Source: Aphanothece sacrum FPU1 | Lineage (GTDB): Bacteria > Cyanobacteriota > Cyanobacteriia > Cyanobacteriales > Microcystaceae | Direction of reading: 5' to 3' | Assembly: GCF_003864295.1 (NCBI RefSeq) | Contig: NZ_BDQK01000001.1 | Span: 310,001-374,000, forward strand | Length of the DNA stretch: 64,000 nucleotides | In this document: piece after piece, positions 52,081 to 60,755 of the stretch | How positions within the stretch are numbered: the stretch's first letter is position 1 | Layout: each line of letters opens with the position of its first letter | Translations under genes and position numbers: made by a program | Notes under the pieces: generated by a model | Databases searched by the model: none | Seen by the model: the letters and a program-made list of their open reading frames with translations, nothing else | What the model was told of the DNA's origin: nothing

Positions 52081-53043
52081 ATGGCTAATGTTCTTTGGCT
52101 GCAAGGTGGAGCTTGTTCAGGCAACACCATCTCATTTCTTAATGCAGAAGAACCCACCGTTGTCGATTTAATTACAGACTTTGGGATTAATATTTTATGG
52201 CATCCTTCCCTTGGTTTGGAATTAGGAGATGACTTACAACAACTCTTAAAAGATTGTGTTAGTGGCAAAATTCCGGTAGATATTCTCGTTTTTGAGGGAA
52301 GTGTGGTTAATGCCCCCAAAGGAAGCGGAGAATGGAACCGTTTTGCTGGTCGTCCCATGAAAGATTGGTTAGCAGACCTATCTAAAGTCGCGGGGTTTGT
52401 GGTTGCGGTAGGAGACTGTGCCACGTATGGTGGTATTCCTGCGATGGAACCAAACCCTAGTGACTCCATTGGACTACAATTTCTCAAACGCAAAGAAGGG
52501 GGATTTTTGGGAACGGATTATCGTTCTCAAGCAGGTTTACCTGTGATTAATATCCCTGGTTGTCCTGCTCATCCTGACTGGATTAGTCAAATATTAGTGG
52601 CAGTTGCTACTGGAAGGGTAGGAGATATAACCTTAGACGAGTTTCATCGTCCGCAAACCTTCTTCCGCAGCTTTACCCAAACAGGTTGCACCCGCAATAT
52701 TCACTTTGCTTATAAAGCAACCACCCAAGACTTTGGACAGCGTACCGGATGTCTCTTTTATGATATGGGCTGTCGTGGCCCCATGACTCATTCTTCCTGT
52801 AACCGTATTTTATGGAATAGGGTATCTTCTAAAACCCGTGCAGGAATGCCCTGTTTAGGGTGTACCGAACCAGAATTTCCATTTTATGATCTAAAACCAG
52901 GAACTGTTTTTAAAACCCAAACTGTCATGGGTGTTCCGAAAGATTTACCCCCAGGAATGAACAAAAAAGACTATGCTTTGATGACAGTTGTTGCTAAAGA
53001 TGCCAGTCCATCTTGGGCCAACGAGGACTTTTTTACCGTGTAA
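52081..53043 (+). CDS. hupS: Uptake [NiFe]-hydrogenase small subunit
   Basis: A 320-residue Fe-S subunit: LWLQGGACSGNTISFL (proximal cluster Cys), VVAVGDCATYGGIPA, INIPGCPAHPDW and the C-terminal cluster cysteines CLFYDMGCRGPMTHSSCN and CLGCTEPEFPF. There is no twin-arginine signal, as in other cyanobacterial HupS, so the enzyme stays inside. It passes electrons from H2 oxidised by HupL. Start taken at 52081. hupL follows after 418 bases that contain a 43-bp tandem repeat. Confidence 0.96.
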   Translation: MANVLWLQGGACSGNTISFLNAEEPTVVDLITDFGINILWHPSLGLELGDDLQQLLKDCVSGKIPVDILVFEGSVVNAPKGSGEWNRFAGRPMKDWLADLSKVAGFVVAVGDCATYGGIPAMEPNPSDSIGLQFLKRKEGGFLGTDYRSQAGLPVINIPGCPAHPDWISQILVAVATGRVGDITLDEFHRPQTFFRSFTQTGCTRNIHFAYKATTQDFGQRTGCLFYDMGCRGPMTHSSCNRILWNRVSSKTRAGMPCLGCTEPEFPFYDLKPGTVFKTQTVMGVPKDLPPGMNKKDYALMTVVAKDASPSWANEDFFTV

Positions 53044-53049
53044 CCATCT

Positions 53050-53390
53050 GTAGGGACAGGTTTTTTGTAGGATCGGGTTTTTTGTAGGGGCGATTTTTTT
53101 TGTAGGGGCGGGTTTTTTACATAAGTCCATGATACTCACAAAAAAGTCAAATAAACCCGCCCCGACCCTACCTGATACTCACAAAAAAGTCAAATAAACC
53201 CGCCCCGACCCTACCTGATACTCACAAAAAAGTCAAATAAACCCGCCCCGACCCTACCTGATACTCACAAATGAGTCAAATAAACCCACCCCGACCCTAC
53301 CTGATACTCACAAATGAGTCAAATAAACCCACCCCGACCCTACCTGATACTCACAAAAAAGTCAAATAAACCCACCCCTACATAATGTTT
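53050..53390 (+). repeat. hupS-hupL spacer: six copies of a 43-bp repeat plus inverted leader
   Basis: From 53131 the phrase GATACTCACAAAAAAGTCAA and the following ATAAACCCGCCCCGACCCTACCT repeats with starts at 53131, 53174, 53217, 53260, 53303 and 53346, an exact 43-base period; copies 4 and 5 carry AATGAG instead of AAAAAG. Just before, three to four GGGGCGGGTTTTTT-type segments form the complementary arm. The RNA could fold into a long hairpin between the two cistrons, affecting the hupS:hupL ratio or stability. Confidence 0.93.
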
Positions 53391-53461
53391 TATTCTAATC
53401 AAGATATTAGGTAAAACCGTCCGCACAATTAGAACATTTCACCATTTTTGAGAGGAAAAAT

Positions 53462-55057
53462 ATGCCAATTAAAACATTAGAAATCTCTCCAGTTGGGAGA
53501 GTAGAAGGAGACTTAGACGTTAGAGTCGATATTGAAGATGGTTATGTAGTTAATGCTTGGACAAAAGCTGAATTATTTCGCGGTTTTGAAGTAATTTTAA
53601 AAGGAAAAGACCCCCAAGCAGGACTCATTGTTACTCCCCGTATTTGTGGTATTTGTGGTGCATCTCACCTTAGTTGTGCTTCTTGGGCCTTAGATACAGC
53701 TTGGGGAACCGAAGTTCCTCGTAATGCTATTTTAGCGAGAAATTTAGGACAATTAGTCGAAAGTATTCAAAGTCATCCCAGACATTTTTATGCCTTATAT
53801 GCTATTGACTTAACCAATAAAAAATACAAAAATAGCCCCTTTTACGAAGAAGCTTGTAAACGGTTTAGCGCGTTTAGGGGGACATCTTACGAAATAGCCA
53901 TTACTACCTCAGCAAAACCCGTTGAACTGTATGCTTTATTTGGGGGACAATGGCCCCATTCTAGTTATATGGTTCCTGGTGGTGTCATGTGCGCCCCTAC
54001 TCTAACCGATGTTACACGGGGTTGGGGTATTATGGAATATTTTCGGACTAATTGGCTAGAACCAGTCTGGTTAGGGTGTTCTTTAGAACGTTACGAACAA
54101 ATTCAAACCTATGACGATTTTATGGCCTGGTTAGAAGAAAGTCCTAATCATGCTAACTCAGATCTAGGATTTTATTGGCGTATGGGGTTAGATATTGGCT
54201 TAGATAAATATGGGGCCGGACCAGGTAAATTTTTAACCTGGGGTTATCTTCCCCATGAAGATAAATATCAAAAACCCACCATAGAAGGGCGTAATGCTGC
54301 CGTTATTATGAAAGGGGGTGTCTATGATAGCTTGACTGATACTCACCATATGGTAGACCATACCTTCGCTCGTGAGAATACCAGTCATGGTTGGTATGAA
54401 GAAGGAACGGCAGATGTTCATCCCTTTGATCGTAACACTAGACCCAAAGAAAATAATGCAGGAGACTATGACGATAAATATTCCTGGGCCACTGCGGTAA
54501 GTCATAAAGATTTAGGCCGTATGGAAGTAGGTTCTCTTGCGCGTCAATTAGTGGCCGGGGGTAAACATGGAGAAAGCTGGCAACATTATGACGGCTTAGT
54601 GTTAGATATGTTTAAAAAGATGGGTGGCCCCAGTATTCATTTACGGGAATTTGCCCGGATGCACGAATCCGTTAAGATGTATCGAGAAGTAGAACGATGT
54701 CTGCGAGAATTTAAGTTAAATGACCCCTGGTACATTAAACCCCAAGAAAAAGATGGCCGGGGTTGGGGTGGTACCGAAGCGAGTCGTGGGGCCTTGTGTC
54801 ACTGGGTCGAAGTAGAAGGGGGTAAAATCAAGAATTATCAAGTTATTGCCCCGACGACTTGGAATGTGGGGCCAAGGGATGGTACACATACCAGAGGGCC
54901 CATTGAAGAAGCTTTAGTAGGTATTCCTATTGAAGACCCCACCAACCCCGTAGAAGTGGGTCATGTGGCCCGTTCTTTTGATTCTTGTTTAGTGTGTACG
55001 GTTCATGCTCATGATGCTAAGACAGGGGAAGAATTAGCCAGGTTCCGTACTAATTAA
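53462..55057 (+). CDS. hupL: Uptake [NiFe]-hydrogenase large subunit
   Basis: A 531-residue catalytic subunit. N-terminal L1 motif RICGICGASHLSCAS has the active-site cysteines (C62, C65). The C-terminal pair is DSCLVCTVH (C509, C512) followed by 16 residues (AHDAKTGEELARFRTN) that the HupW protease would remove after H515. The usual Pro in DPC is Ser here. GAGAGG precedes the start. It oxidises the H2 released by nitrogenase, so its presence implies diazotrophy. Confidence 0.97.
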   Translation: MPIKTLEISPVGRVEGDLDVRVDIEDGYVVNAWTKAELFRGFEVILKGKDPQAGLIVTPRICGICGASHLSCASWALDTAWGTEVPRNAILARNLGQLVESIQSHPRHFYALYAIDLTNKKYKNSPFYEEACKRFSAFRGTSYEIAITTSAKPVELYALFGGQWPHSSYMVPGGVMCAPTLTDVTRGWGIMEYFRTNWLEPVWLGCSLERYEQIQTYDDFMAWLEESPNHANSDLGFYWRMGLDIGLDKYGAGPGKFLTWGYLPHEDKYQKPTIEGRNAAVIMKGGVYDSLTDTHHMVDHTFARENTSHGWYEEGTADVHPFDRNTRPKENNAGDYDDKYSWATAVSHKDLGRMEVGSLARQLVAGGKHGESWQHYDGLVLDMFKKMGGPSIHLREFARMHESVKMYREVERCLREFKLNDPWYIKPQEKDGRGWGGTEASRGALCHWVEVEGGKIKNYQVIAPTTWNVGPRDGTHTRGPIEEALVGIPIEDPTNPVEVGHVARSFDSCLVCTVHAHDAKTGEELARFRTN

Positions 55058-55077
55058 TTGTTTATTGCGGTTTTAAT

Positions 55078-55105
55078 GTAGGGGTCAACGGCCGTTGACC
55101 CCTAC
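55078..55105. repeat. GTAGGGGTCAACGG palindrome (perfect copy)
   Basis: Perfect 28-bp palindrome 21 bases after the hupL stop; it may double as a terminator-like hairpin. Confidence 0.9.
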
Positions 55106-55138
55106 AATATTTATTATTAGTTCTAAACTCAAAAGATA

Positions 55139-55335
55139 GTGAATGAAACAAGCATTTCAGACGAAGCATTAGTCATTCGAGGAGGTCGTAACCGTCCAGA
55201 AGATATTAGACGAGGTATCGGAACTCACCCTTGTGGAATTACTGGCATTTCAGTGGAAAGTGGAGTAGGCTTAAAGGTGGAACAATTGGCTAAAAACATC
55301 CCTCATGGTCAAATTGGTATCACAACAGTTAGGGA
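55139..55335 (+). pseudogene. 5' part of a small conserved gene split by an IS607 remnant
   Basis: GTG-started codons encode NETSISDEALVIRGGRNRPE, DIRRGIGTHPCGITGIS and NIPHGQIGITTV. The continuation lies beyond the inserted DNA at 56227. The two halves together resemble a 100-residue conserved cyanobacterial protein I recall but cannot name. The frame stays open into the insert, making a chimeric ORF (55139-56293) that ends as truncated TnpB. Confidence 0.72.
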
Positions 55336-55680
55336 GAAATTGTTAGCGAGATCGCAGGAGGACTCAACTTCAAAAGAAAAAAACTTCTTGCCTTATTGGA
55401 ACGAGTTATGTCAGGAACTATCGGAACAATTGTTGTCGCTCACAAAGACAGATTGGCAAGATTTGGGTTCGATTGGCTTAACTGGTTCTGTCAGCAATTT
55501 GACTGTACAATCGTGGTTCTCAACGAGACAAACCTTTCTCCAGAAGCAGAAATGGTTGAAGACATCCTTGCTATCCTCCACTGCTTCTCAAGCAGATTGT
55601 ATGGACTCAGAAAATATAAAACTCAGATCAAGAAAGATCAAGATTTACCCCACTCCAGAACTCAAAATAATGTGGAATAA
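55336..55680 (+). pseudogene. IS607 serine-recombinase TnpA, C-terminal fragment
   Basis: Translation EIVSEIAGGLNFKRKKLLAL, VAHKDRLARFGFDWLNWF and TNLSPEAEMVEDILAILHCF is the resolvase-domain middle and end of IS607 TnpA. The N-terminal MerR-like DNA-binding part and the catalytic serine are missing. Confidence 0.82.
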
Positions 55681-56226
55681 ATGGGCAGCTGCTTGTCGAT
55701 ATTGTTTCAATCAAGCTATTGCTTATCAGAAAAAAAACGGCAGGATGGGTAAAACTAAATTAAGGAATATTATCATGCAGTCAAACCTACCTGAGTGGGT
55801 AAAAGAAACACCATGTCATATAAGACAGAATGCTATTTTTGATGCTCACCAGGCTTACACCGCGAGTAAAGATTGTAAGTTTAGAAATTGCCATGCCCCT
55901 CGACAAACTATTAAGTTTAATAACAGTAATTTTGCTCAGGGAAAATGGTATCCGAACGTAACAAAAGGGTTAGAGTTTGAATCGTCGGAACCTATCCCCT
56001 TAAAAAATGCTTACGCAACCCAGTTAATCAAAAGTAAGTCGGGTGAATGGTTTGCCGTCTTTTTAAACTCCGTTGAGCAAGCCGAAAACTCAAACAATAA
56101 TATAATTAGTTTAGATCCTGGTGTTAGAACATTTTTAACTGGGTTTGATGGGCAACGGTTTATTGAGATTGGGCAAAAGGATATTGGGAAAATCAATCGA
56201 CTCTGTTCTTACCTAGATGATTTAAT
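55580..56226 (+). pseudogene. IS607-type TnpB, C-terminally truncated
   Basis: From about 55605 the frame reads KLRSRKIKIYPTPELKIM, AACRYCFNQAIAYQ, LPEWVKETPCHIRQNAIFDA and IISLDPGVRTFLTGFDG, the first RuvC motif, then stops matching near IGKINRLCSYLDDL. The second and third acidic residues and zinc ribbon are absent. It overlaps the TnpA fragment in another frame, as in intact IS607. Confidence 0.8.
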
Positions 56227-56364
56227 GAGGTTCGTCAAATGGGTGGTGATGTTATTCGTACCTCTGGAAGAAGCAATAATCATGCAACGCTAACAGGTTT
56301 AACCCCCGAACAAATTAGTTATTTGTTGACACCAACGATTCCTAATCCAACTAAAAATAATTAA
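56227..56364 (+). pseudogene. 3' part of the split conserved gene
   Basis: In frame: EVRQMGGDVIRTSGRSNNHA, LTGLTPEQISYLL and PTIPNPTKNN-stop, the end of the gene begun at 55139. The next gene starts 12 bases later, showing the original two-gene order. Confidence 0.72.
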
Positions 56365-56375
56365 GGACTAAAATA

Positions 56376-56654
56376 ATGATGAATAAATTAAGAGTCTTTG
56401 CTGATTTTCATAATGCTGATGCTCAAGGTCGTTTACGGTTAAATTGTACGGGAACTCTTGAGGATTTAAGCTGTCAAAATATTTGTCTAAAAAAGGGACA
56501 AGAATTAACTTTGTATAGTGAAGAATTAGAAGTTGATGGTATAGTCCAATATTCCTCACAAGAAAATCTTTGGGTTGCTGTGATTGATTGGGATAAAATT
56601 AGAGAAATTGGTGATCTGAATGTTAAAGAAAGTACCGCAATATCCATTGCTTAA
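56376..56654 (+). CDS. Small conserved cyanobacterial protein (92 aa)
   Basis: MNKLRVFADFHNADAQGRLRL, then LTLYSEELEVDGIVQYS, ENLWVAVIDWDKIRE: a compact beta-rich soluble protein. I recall similar sequences next to the protein whose gene is split just upstream, so they are probably a pair, with function unknown. GGACTAAAATAATG start; a 3-base shifted second ATG (MNKL) is equally possible. Confidence 0.68.
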   Translation: MMNKLRVFADFHNADAQGRLRLNCTGTLEDLSCQNICLKKGQELTLYSEELEVDGIVQYSSQENLWVAVIDWDKIREIGDLNVKESTAISIA

Positions 56655-56686
56655 ATTTTATTACCTACTTATACACTATTATTTTT

Positions 56687-57157
56687 ATGTCTAAGACGCT
56701 TTACGATCAAGATTTTCAAATATGGCTACAACAAACTATTTGTCACTTACAGAAGGGCGAATTTTCTGCTTTAGATATTGATAACTTAATTGAGGAATTA
56801 ACCGAGTTGGGAAAATCAGAAAAAAGAACGTTAGAAAGTAATTTGATGATTCTTTTAGCTCATTTACTCAAATTAAAAGTACAACATCATGCACCCCCAT
56901 CAATGAAAGATAGCTGGTATCGTTCTGTTATCGAACATCGTCAGCGAGTTCACAAAAATTTAAGGGATACTCCTTCTCTTAAATCTTATCTAGAAACTGC
57001 TATTAAAGAAGCTTACTCCGATGCTCGTAAAATAGCAATTAAGGAAGGAAAATTAGCTCAATTTGGTGTTCGTATTCCCCAAGAAAGTAAGTATCCTAAA
57101 AGTTGTCCTTTTTTGAAAGAGCAGATATTAGATGAGGATTTTTATGGTAATGGATGA
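56687..57157 (+). CDS. DUF29 family protein
   Basis: A 156-residue protein with DFQIWLQQTICHLQKGEF, DNLIEELTELGKSEKRTL, LLAHLLKLKVQHHAPP and the terminal CPFLKEQILDEDFYG, all standard for DUF29. Function is unknown. Its 3' end overlaps the broken Doc gene on the other strand. Confidence 0.87.
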   Translation: MSKTLYDQDFQIWLQQTICHLQKGEFSALDIDNLIEELTELGKSEKRTLESNLMILLAHLLKLKVQHHAPPSMKDSWYRSVIEHRQRVHKNLRDTPSLKSYLETAIKEAYSDARKIAIKEGKLAQFGVRIPQESKYPKSCPFLKEQILDEDFYGNG

Positions 57158-57391
57158 GAAGAAATAGTCAAAAAAATGATTTATATTAATAACGATACCA
57201 TATCCATAGGCTGCTGCTAAGTCAAAAACAGTAGAGTCAGGTTGATAGTAAACTAAGTTTTGGGGACGATGAAGAGTAGACTCTAAAGCACCTTCATCAA
57301 GTATATTAGAATGTCCTCCATAATCTCTAATAATGGCATTGTGTAAAGTTACAACTTCTAATTGTGTAAGCCATTGATAATAAGAAGTCAT
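57128..57391 (-). pseudogene. Doc/Fic-type toxin, truncated before the catalytic motif
   Basis: Starts MTSYYQWLTQLEVVTLHNAI, then GGHSNILDEGALESTLHRPQ, FDLAAAYGYGIV: the N-terminal half of Doc. The Fic motif (HPFxxGNKR) that should follow is lost; only INHFFD-like residues remain before the DUF29 end. The toxin is probably dead while its antitoxin is intact. Confidence 0.75.
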
Positions 57392-57618
57392 TGATCAGAT
57401 AAAGCTTTTAATGTGTTATGGTAAAGTTCCTTGACTTTTTGATAAGCTTCCATCGTAGCAGCTAAATCAGAATTATAAGGAGATAAAACAATTCGACCAT
57501 CAGCTTCTTTTCTTATTAAAACTTCATCACCTGATTTAACACCAAGATGTTTTAAGTATTCTTCAGGAAATGTTATACCAACACCATTATCAATGATTTT
57601 AAGTTTAAGGGTAGTCAT
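57388..57618 (-). CDS. AbrB/MazE-type antitoxin
   Basis: A 76-residue protein with the swapped-hairpin pattern KLKIIDNGVGITFPEEYLKHLGV, GDEVLIRKEADGRIVL, then a helical tail (DLAATMEAYQKVKELYH) that would cover the toxin. Its stop overlaps the Doc start (ATGA), the normal antitoxin-then-toxin layout, so it is the partner of the truncated Doc. It may still repress its own promoter. Confidence 0.83.
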   Translation of the reverse strand: MTTLKLKIIDNGVGITFPEEYLKHLGVKSGDEVLIRKEADGRIVLSPYNSDLAATMEAYQKVKELYHNTLKALSDQ

Positions 57619-57686
57619 CAGTTTCTTGGTTAAGTCATGACACTATTATAATATCCATGGTTAAGTGTAATAGGAATTGTTAAGAC

Positions 57687-57723
57687 GAAAAAAATAGGAG
57701 TCAAGGATAAATTCCCTGACTCC
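57687..57723 (-). terminator. psbB terminator
   Basis: Stem GGAGTCAAGG / CCCTGACTCC; on the minus strand it is followed by TATTTTTTT. It sits 40-76 bases after the psbB stop. Confidence 0.78.
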
Positions 57724-57762
57724 CTAAAAATTAAGGTATTTATTGGTTAACTAAAAGGAAAC

Positions 57763-59286
57763 CTAACCTTCTCGACGGGTACTCAAGTCACCCACTTTAG
57801 CAAACAAACCAAACTCGACTTGTTCTTCGAGATCAGGGTCAATACCCGCAAATACATCTCGGTACAGAGTACGAGAACCATGCCAAATATGACCAAAGAA
57901 GAACAACAGAGCAAAGACAGCGTGTCCAAAAGTGAACCAACCTCTGGGACTGGTACGGAATACCCCATCAGAACCCAAAGTTTCGCGGTCAAATTCAAAA
58001 GCTTCACCTAACTGAGCTTGACGAGCGAATTTCTTCACATCAGCAGGGTTAGAAAAGACTTGACCATCTAACGCACCACCGTAGAAACTAACAGTTATAC
58101 CCGTTTGTTCCACACTGAGTTTAGACTCTGCCCGACGGAAAGGAATATCCGCACGAACAACACCTTCAGCATCAGTCATAACAATGGGGAAAGTTTCAAA
58201 GAAGTTAGGCATCCGACGAACGTTTAATACCCGACCTTCTTTGTCCTTAAAGACCGCATGACCTAACCAACTTTGGGCGATACCATCACCACTGACCATG
58301 GAACCAGTACGGAATAAACCGCCTTTAGCGGGGCTATTACCCACATAGTCATAAAACGCCAATTTTTCAGGAATTTTTGACCAAGCTTCAGTTAAGCTGT
58401 CTCCAGCCGCTACATTCGCTTCTACCCGACGAGCAATTTCTTGTTGGAAGAAACCATTATCCCATTGATAACGGGTCGGCCCAAATAACTCAACAGGAGT
58501 GGTCGCATTGCCATACCACATGGTTCCAGCTACCACGAAAGCAGCGAAGAATACAGCCGCAATACTGCTAGAGAGAACGGTTTCAATATTCCCCATTCTC
58601 AAAGCTTTGTAAAGGCGTTCGGGAGGCCGTACCGTTAAGTGGAATAACCCCGCAATAATGCCCACAATACCAGCCGCAATGTGGTGAGCCACTACACCAC
58701 CTGGATTAAAGGGGTTAAACCCGGCTGGCCCCCATTCAGGTGCCACAGGTTGAACATGGCCAGTCAAACTATAGGGGTCAGATACCCACATTCCAGGCCC
58801 CCACAATCCGGTGAGGTGAAATGCGCCAAACCCAAAGCAGAGTAGACCAGATAAGAACAAGTGAATCCCGAACATTTTTGGTAAGTCGAGAGCGGGTTCT
58901 CCTGTACGAGCATCAACAAATAGCTCTAAGTCCCAGAAAACCCAATGCCAAACGGCAGCTAAGAAGAGTAAACCAGATAGGACAATATGAGCGGCAGCAA
59001 CCCCTTCAAATGACCAATAACCAGGATTTAACCCAGTTTCTCCGGTGACACTCCAACCACCCCAAGAACTAGTGACTCCTAAACGGGCCATGAAGGGAAG
59101 TACAAACATCCCTTGTCGCCACATAGGGTTAAGAACGGGATCACTAGGATCAAAAATAGCTAGCTCATACAGAGCCATAGAACCTGCCCAACCTGCTACT
59201 AGAGCAGTGTGCATCAGGTGAACTGATATTAAACGTCCTGGGTCATTCAGAACGACTGTGTGAACTCGATACCAAGGTAGTCCCAT
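57763..59286 (-). CDS. psbB: Photosystem II CP47 chlorophyll apoprotein
   Basis: A 507-residue protein beginning [20 protein letters not shown], with six membrane helices carrying His pairs ([77 protein letters not shown]) and the large lumenal loop between helices 5 and 6. It binds antenna chlorophylls in photosystem II. No psbT follows; a terminator does. The 320 bases upstream contain the promoter and a GCGATCGC octamer. Confidence 0.98.
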   Translation of the reverse strand: MGLPWYRVHTVVLNDPGRLISVHLMHTALVAGWAGSMALYELAIFDPSDPVLNPMWRQGMFVLPFMARLGVTSSWGGWSVTGETGLNPGYWSFEGVAAAHIVLSGLLFLAAVWHWVFWDLELFVDARTGEPALDLPKMFGIHLFLSGLLCFGFGAFHLTGLWGPGMWVSDPYSLTGHVQPVAPEWGPAGFNPFNPGGVVAHHIAAGIVGIIAGLFHLTVRPPERLYKALRMGNIETVLSSSIAAVFFAAFVVAGTMWYGNATTPVELFGPTRYQWDNGFFQQEIARRVEANVAAGDSLTEAWSKIPEKLAFYDYVGNSPAKGGLFRTGSMVSGDGIAQSWLGHAVFKDKEGRVLNVRRMPNFFETFPIVMTDAEGVVRADIPFRRAESKLSVEQTGITVSFYGGALDGQVFSNPADVKKFARQAQLGEAFEFDRETLGSDGVFRTSPRGWFTFGHAVFALLFFFGHIWHGSRTLYRDVFAGIDPDLEEQVEFGLFAKVGDLSTRREG

Positions 59287-59451
59287 TGACTACACCCCTC
59301 CTATTGACAATATGTATACTTTGACGCTTTTTTCTTAATTTGTCTTGGCTTATTTATGATACTCTAGCCGCGATCGCTTATAAATGGGCGTTCAAGGTTA
59401 AGAGTAAGCTAACCACCATTATCTGTGTAGATGAAACCTTCTGTAAAGTAA

Positions 59452-59480
59452 AAACCCCTGGTGGGAGTCAGGGGTTTCTT
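59452..59480 (-). terminator. Terminator after the acyltransferase gene
   Basis: Perfect 9-bp stem AAACCCCTG / CAGGGGTTT with an 8-base loop, between the acyltransferase stop and the psbB promoter. It reads into TTTTACTTT on the minus strand. Confidence 0.7.
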
Positions 59481-59606
59481 TAGGAGGGTGTTAGAAAACT
59501 AGATGATCTCTTAGCCGTTGAAAAGGTTTTGTAAGTTTTTTTGTTCTATATTTTGTACTTTCAAAAAGTGGCATTAAATACTACAAATTGATCTAATTAT
59601 ATTTAT

Positions 59607-60755
59607 TTAGCCAATTTTTGGGAATACCCTCTTCAAAAGAAGTTTCTCTAATAAGACTACTTTATCCGATATCCAAAATAATAATATTGTTATCAGTAGA
59701 AATAAGGGAATCCTTACTAGATGTGGCAGATTTAGTTGACGATTAATAACGAAGAAAAATAACCCGTAAACAACGCGGTGAAGCAAATAAGCTGCATAGG
59801 ATAAATTAGATAAATACACAACTAACGATTTCTGTTGTTTAATCCATTGAGAAATCAGAAAAACTCCTAAAGTTAATAGGGTGGTGAAAAGAAATGAGTG
59901 GATGAAAAAATAAATGACATTAATGACATCTATCAATTTCAGATGAAGACTATGAGGAAATGTGAGTTGATCTTGGGTTTGCAAAAATAAAGAGAAAATA
60001 GTTATTAACAATAAATTTAAAAGTATGGCTGGTTTTAAATATATTTGTTTTCTATTAAAAAACTCTGCAAATCCAGCTACGATGGAACCAAAAACAAAAA
60101 TTGGATAGTAAAAAATTAAACGTAAATCAATTAATTCAATATCATTAATTTCAAAAATAAACTTGATAAAAACGAGTAATAAAAAAATAAATAAATTAGC
60201 AATTATAAATTTCCTAATAGGTAAAGCTGCCGTTATGAGAAAAAGAAGATAGAAAGGAACAATCATCCCTATAAACCAGATAGTCATCATCTGTGGTATC
60301 TTAGGGTAAAAAATAACTTGTAAACAAAGTAGATGACCAATAATGGCTCGTACTATGGGTTGTAAATCAAAAGGCTGATAAATTTTAAGAAAATTAAATA
60401 TTAGAAAATATAGAATAATAGAAAGTAAATAAAGAGGATAGATCCGAAGCAATCTTTTTTTTAAGAAATCTAAAGGATTAAAATTAGTCAAGCCTTTACT
60501 TAATACCGAAGTATATAAGCCAAAACCAGACAGAAAAACAAATATTGAAAGCCCAATCAAAGCAGTATTATTAAAGATAACATTAAGATAGAGATTCAGG
60601 GGAACATAAGCAAAAAAATGAGTATAAAGTATCATGAACAATGCCATGACTCTTAATGCATCAAATTCAATAATTCTTGATAGTTTCAACAAAGATTGAT
60701 CGTTACTTTTAATCATATTCTTACTGACTTTTTTTATTTTATCTACTGAAAACAA
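59607..60755 (-). CDS. Acyltransferase family 3 (OafA-like)
   Basis: A 382-residue membrane protein with about ten helices and family signatures: RIIEFDALRVMALFMILYTHFF, LSIFVFLSGFGLYTS, LKKRLLRIYPLYL. Such enzymes O-acetylate or otherwise acylate surface sugars. Very AT-rich with many Phe, Leu and Ile codons. It overlaps the metallopeptidase gene upstream by 13 bases, so the two may be coupled. Confidence 0.83.
   Translation of the reverse strand: MFSVDKIKKVSKNMIKSNDQSLLKLSRIIEFDALRVMALFMILYTHFFAYVPLNLYLNVIFNNTALIGLSIFVFLSGFGLYTSVLSKGLTNFNPLDFLKKRLLRIYPLYLLSIILYFLIFNFLKIYQPFDLQPIVRAIIGHLLCLQVIFYPKIPQMMTIWFIGMIVPFYLLFLITAALPIRKFIIANLFIFLLLVFIKFIFEINDIELIDLRLIFYYPIFVFGSIVAGFAEFFNRKQIYLKPAILLNLLLITIFSLFLQTQDQLTFPHSLHLKLIDVINVIYFFIHSFLFTTLLTLGVFLISQWIKQQKSLVVYLSNLSYAAYLLHRVVYGLFFFVINRQLNLPHLVRIPLFLLITILLFWISDKVVLLEKLLLKRVFPKIG

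Larger units (their letters stand above)
55336..56226 (+). mobile_element. IS607-family remnant (truncated TnpA and TnpB)
   Basis: Between the two halves of the host gene lie fragments of a serine-recombinase TnpA and an IS607-type TnpB, in the order and orientation of IS607 elements. Both are truncated and the element ends are not discernible, so it is immobile. Confidence 0.8.

Noticed and set aside
53131..53388. 43-bp repeats considered as a CRISPR array
   Set aside because: The copies are directly tandem with no variable spacers, and the unit matches a dispersed palindrome; no cas genes nearby.
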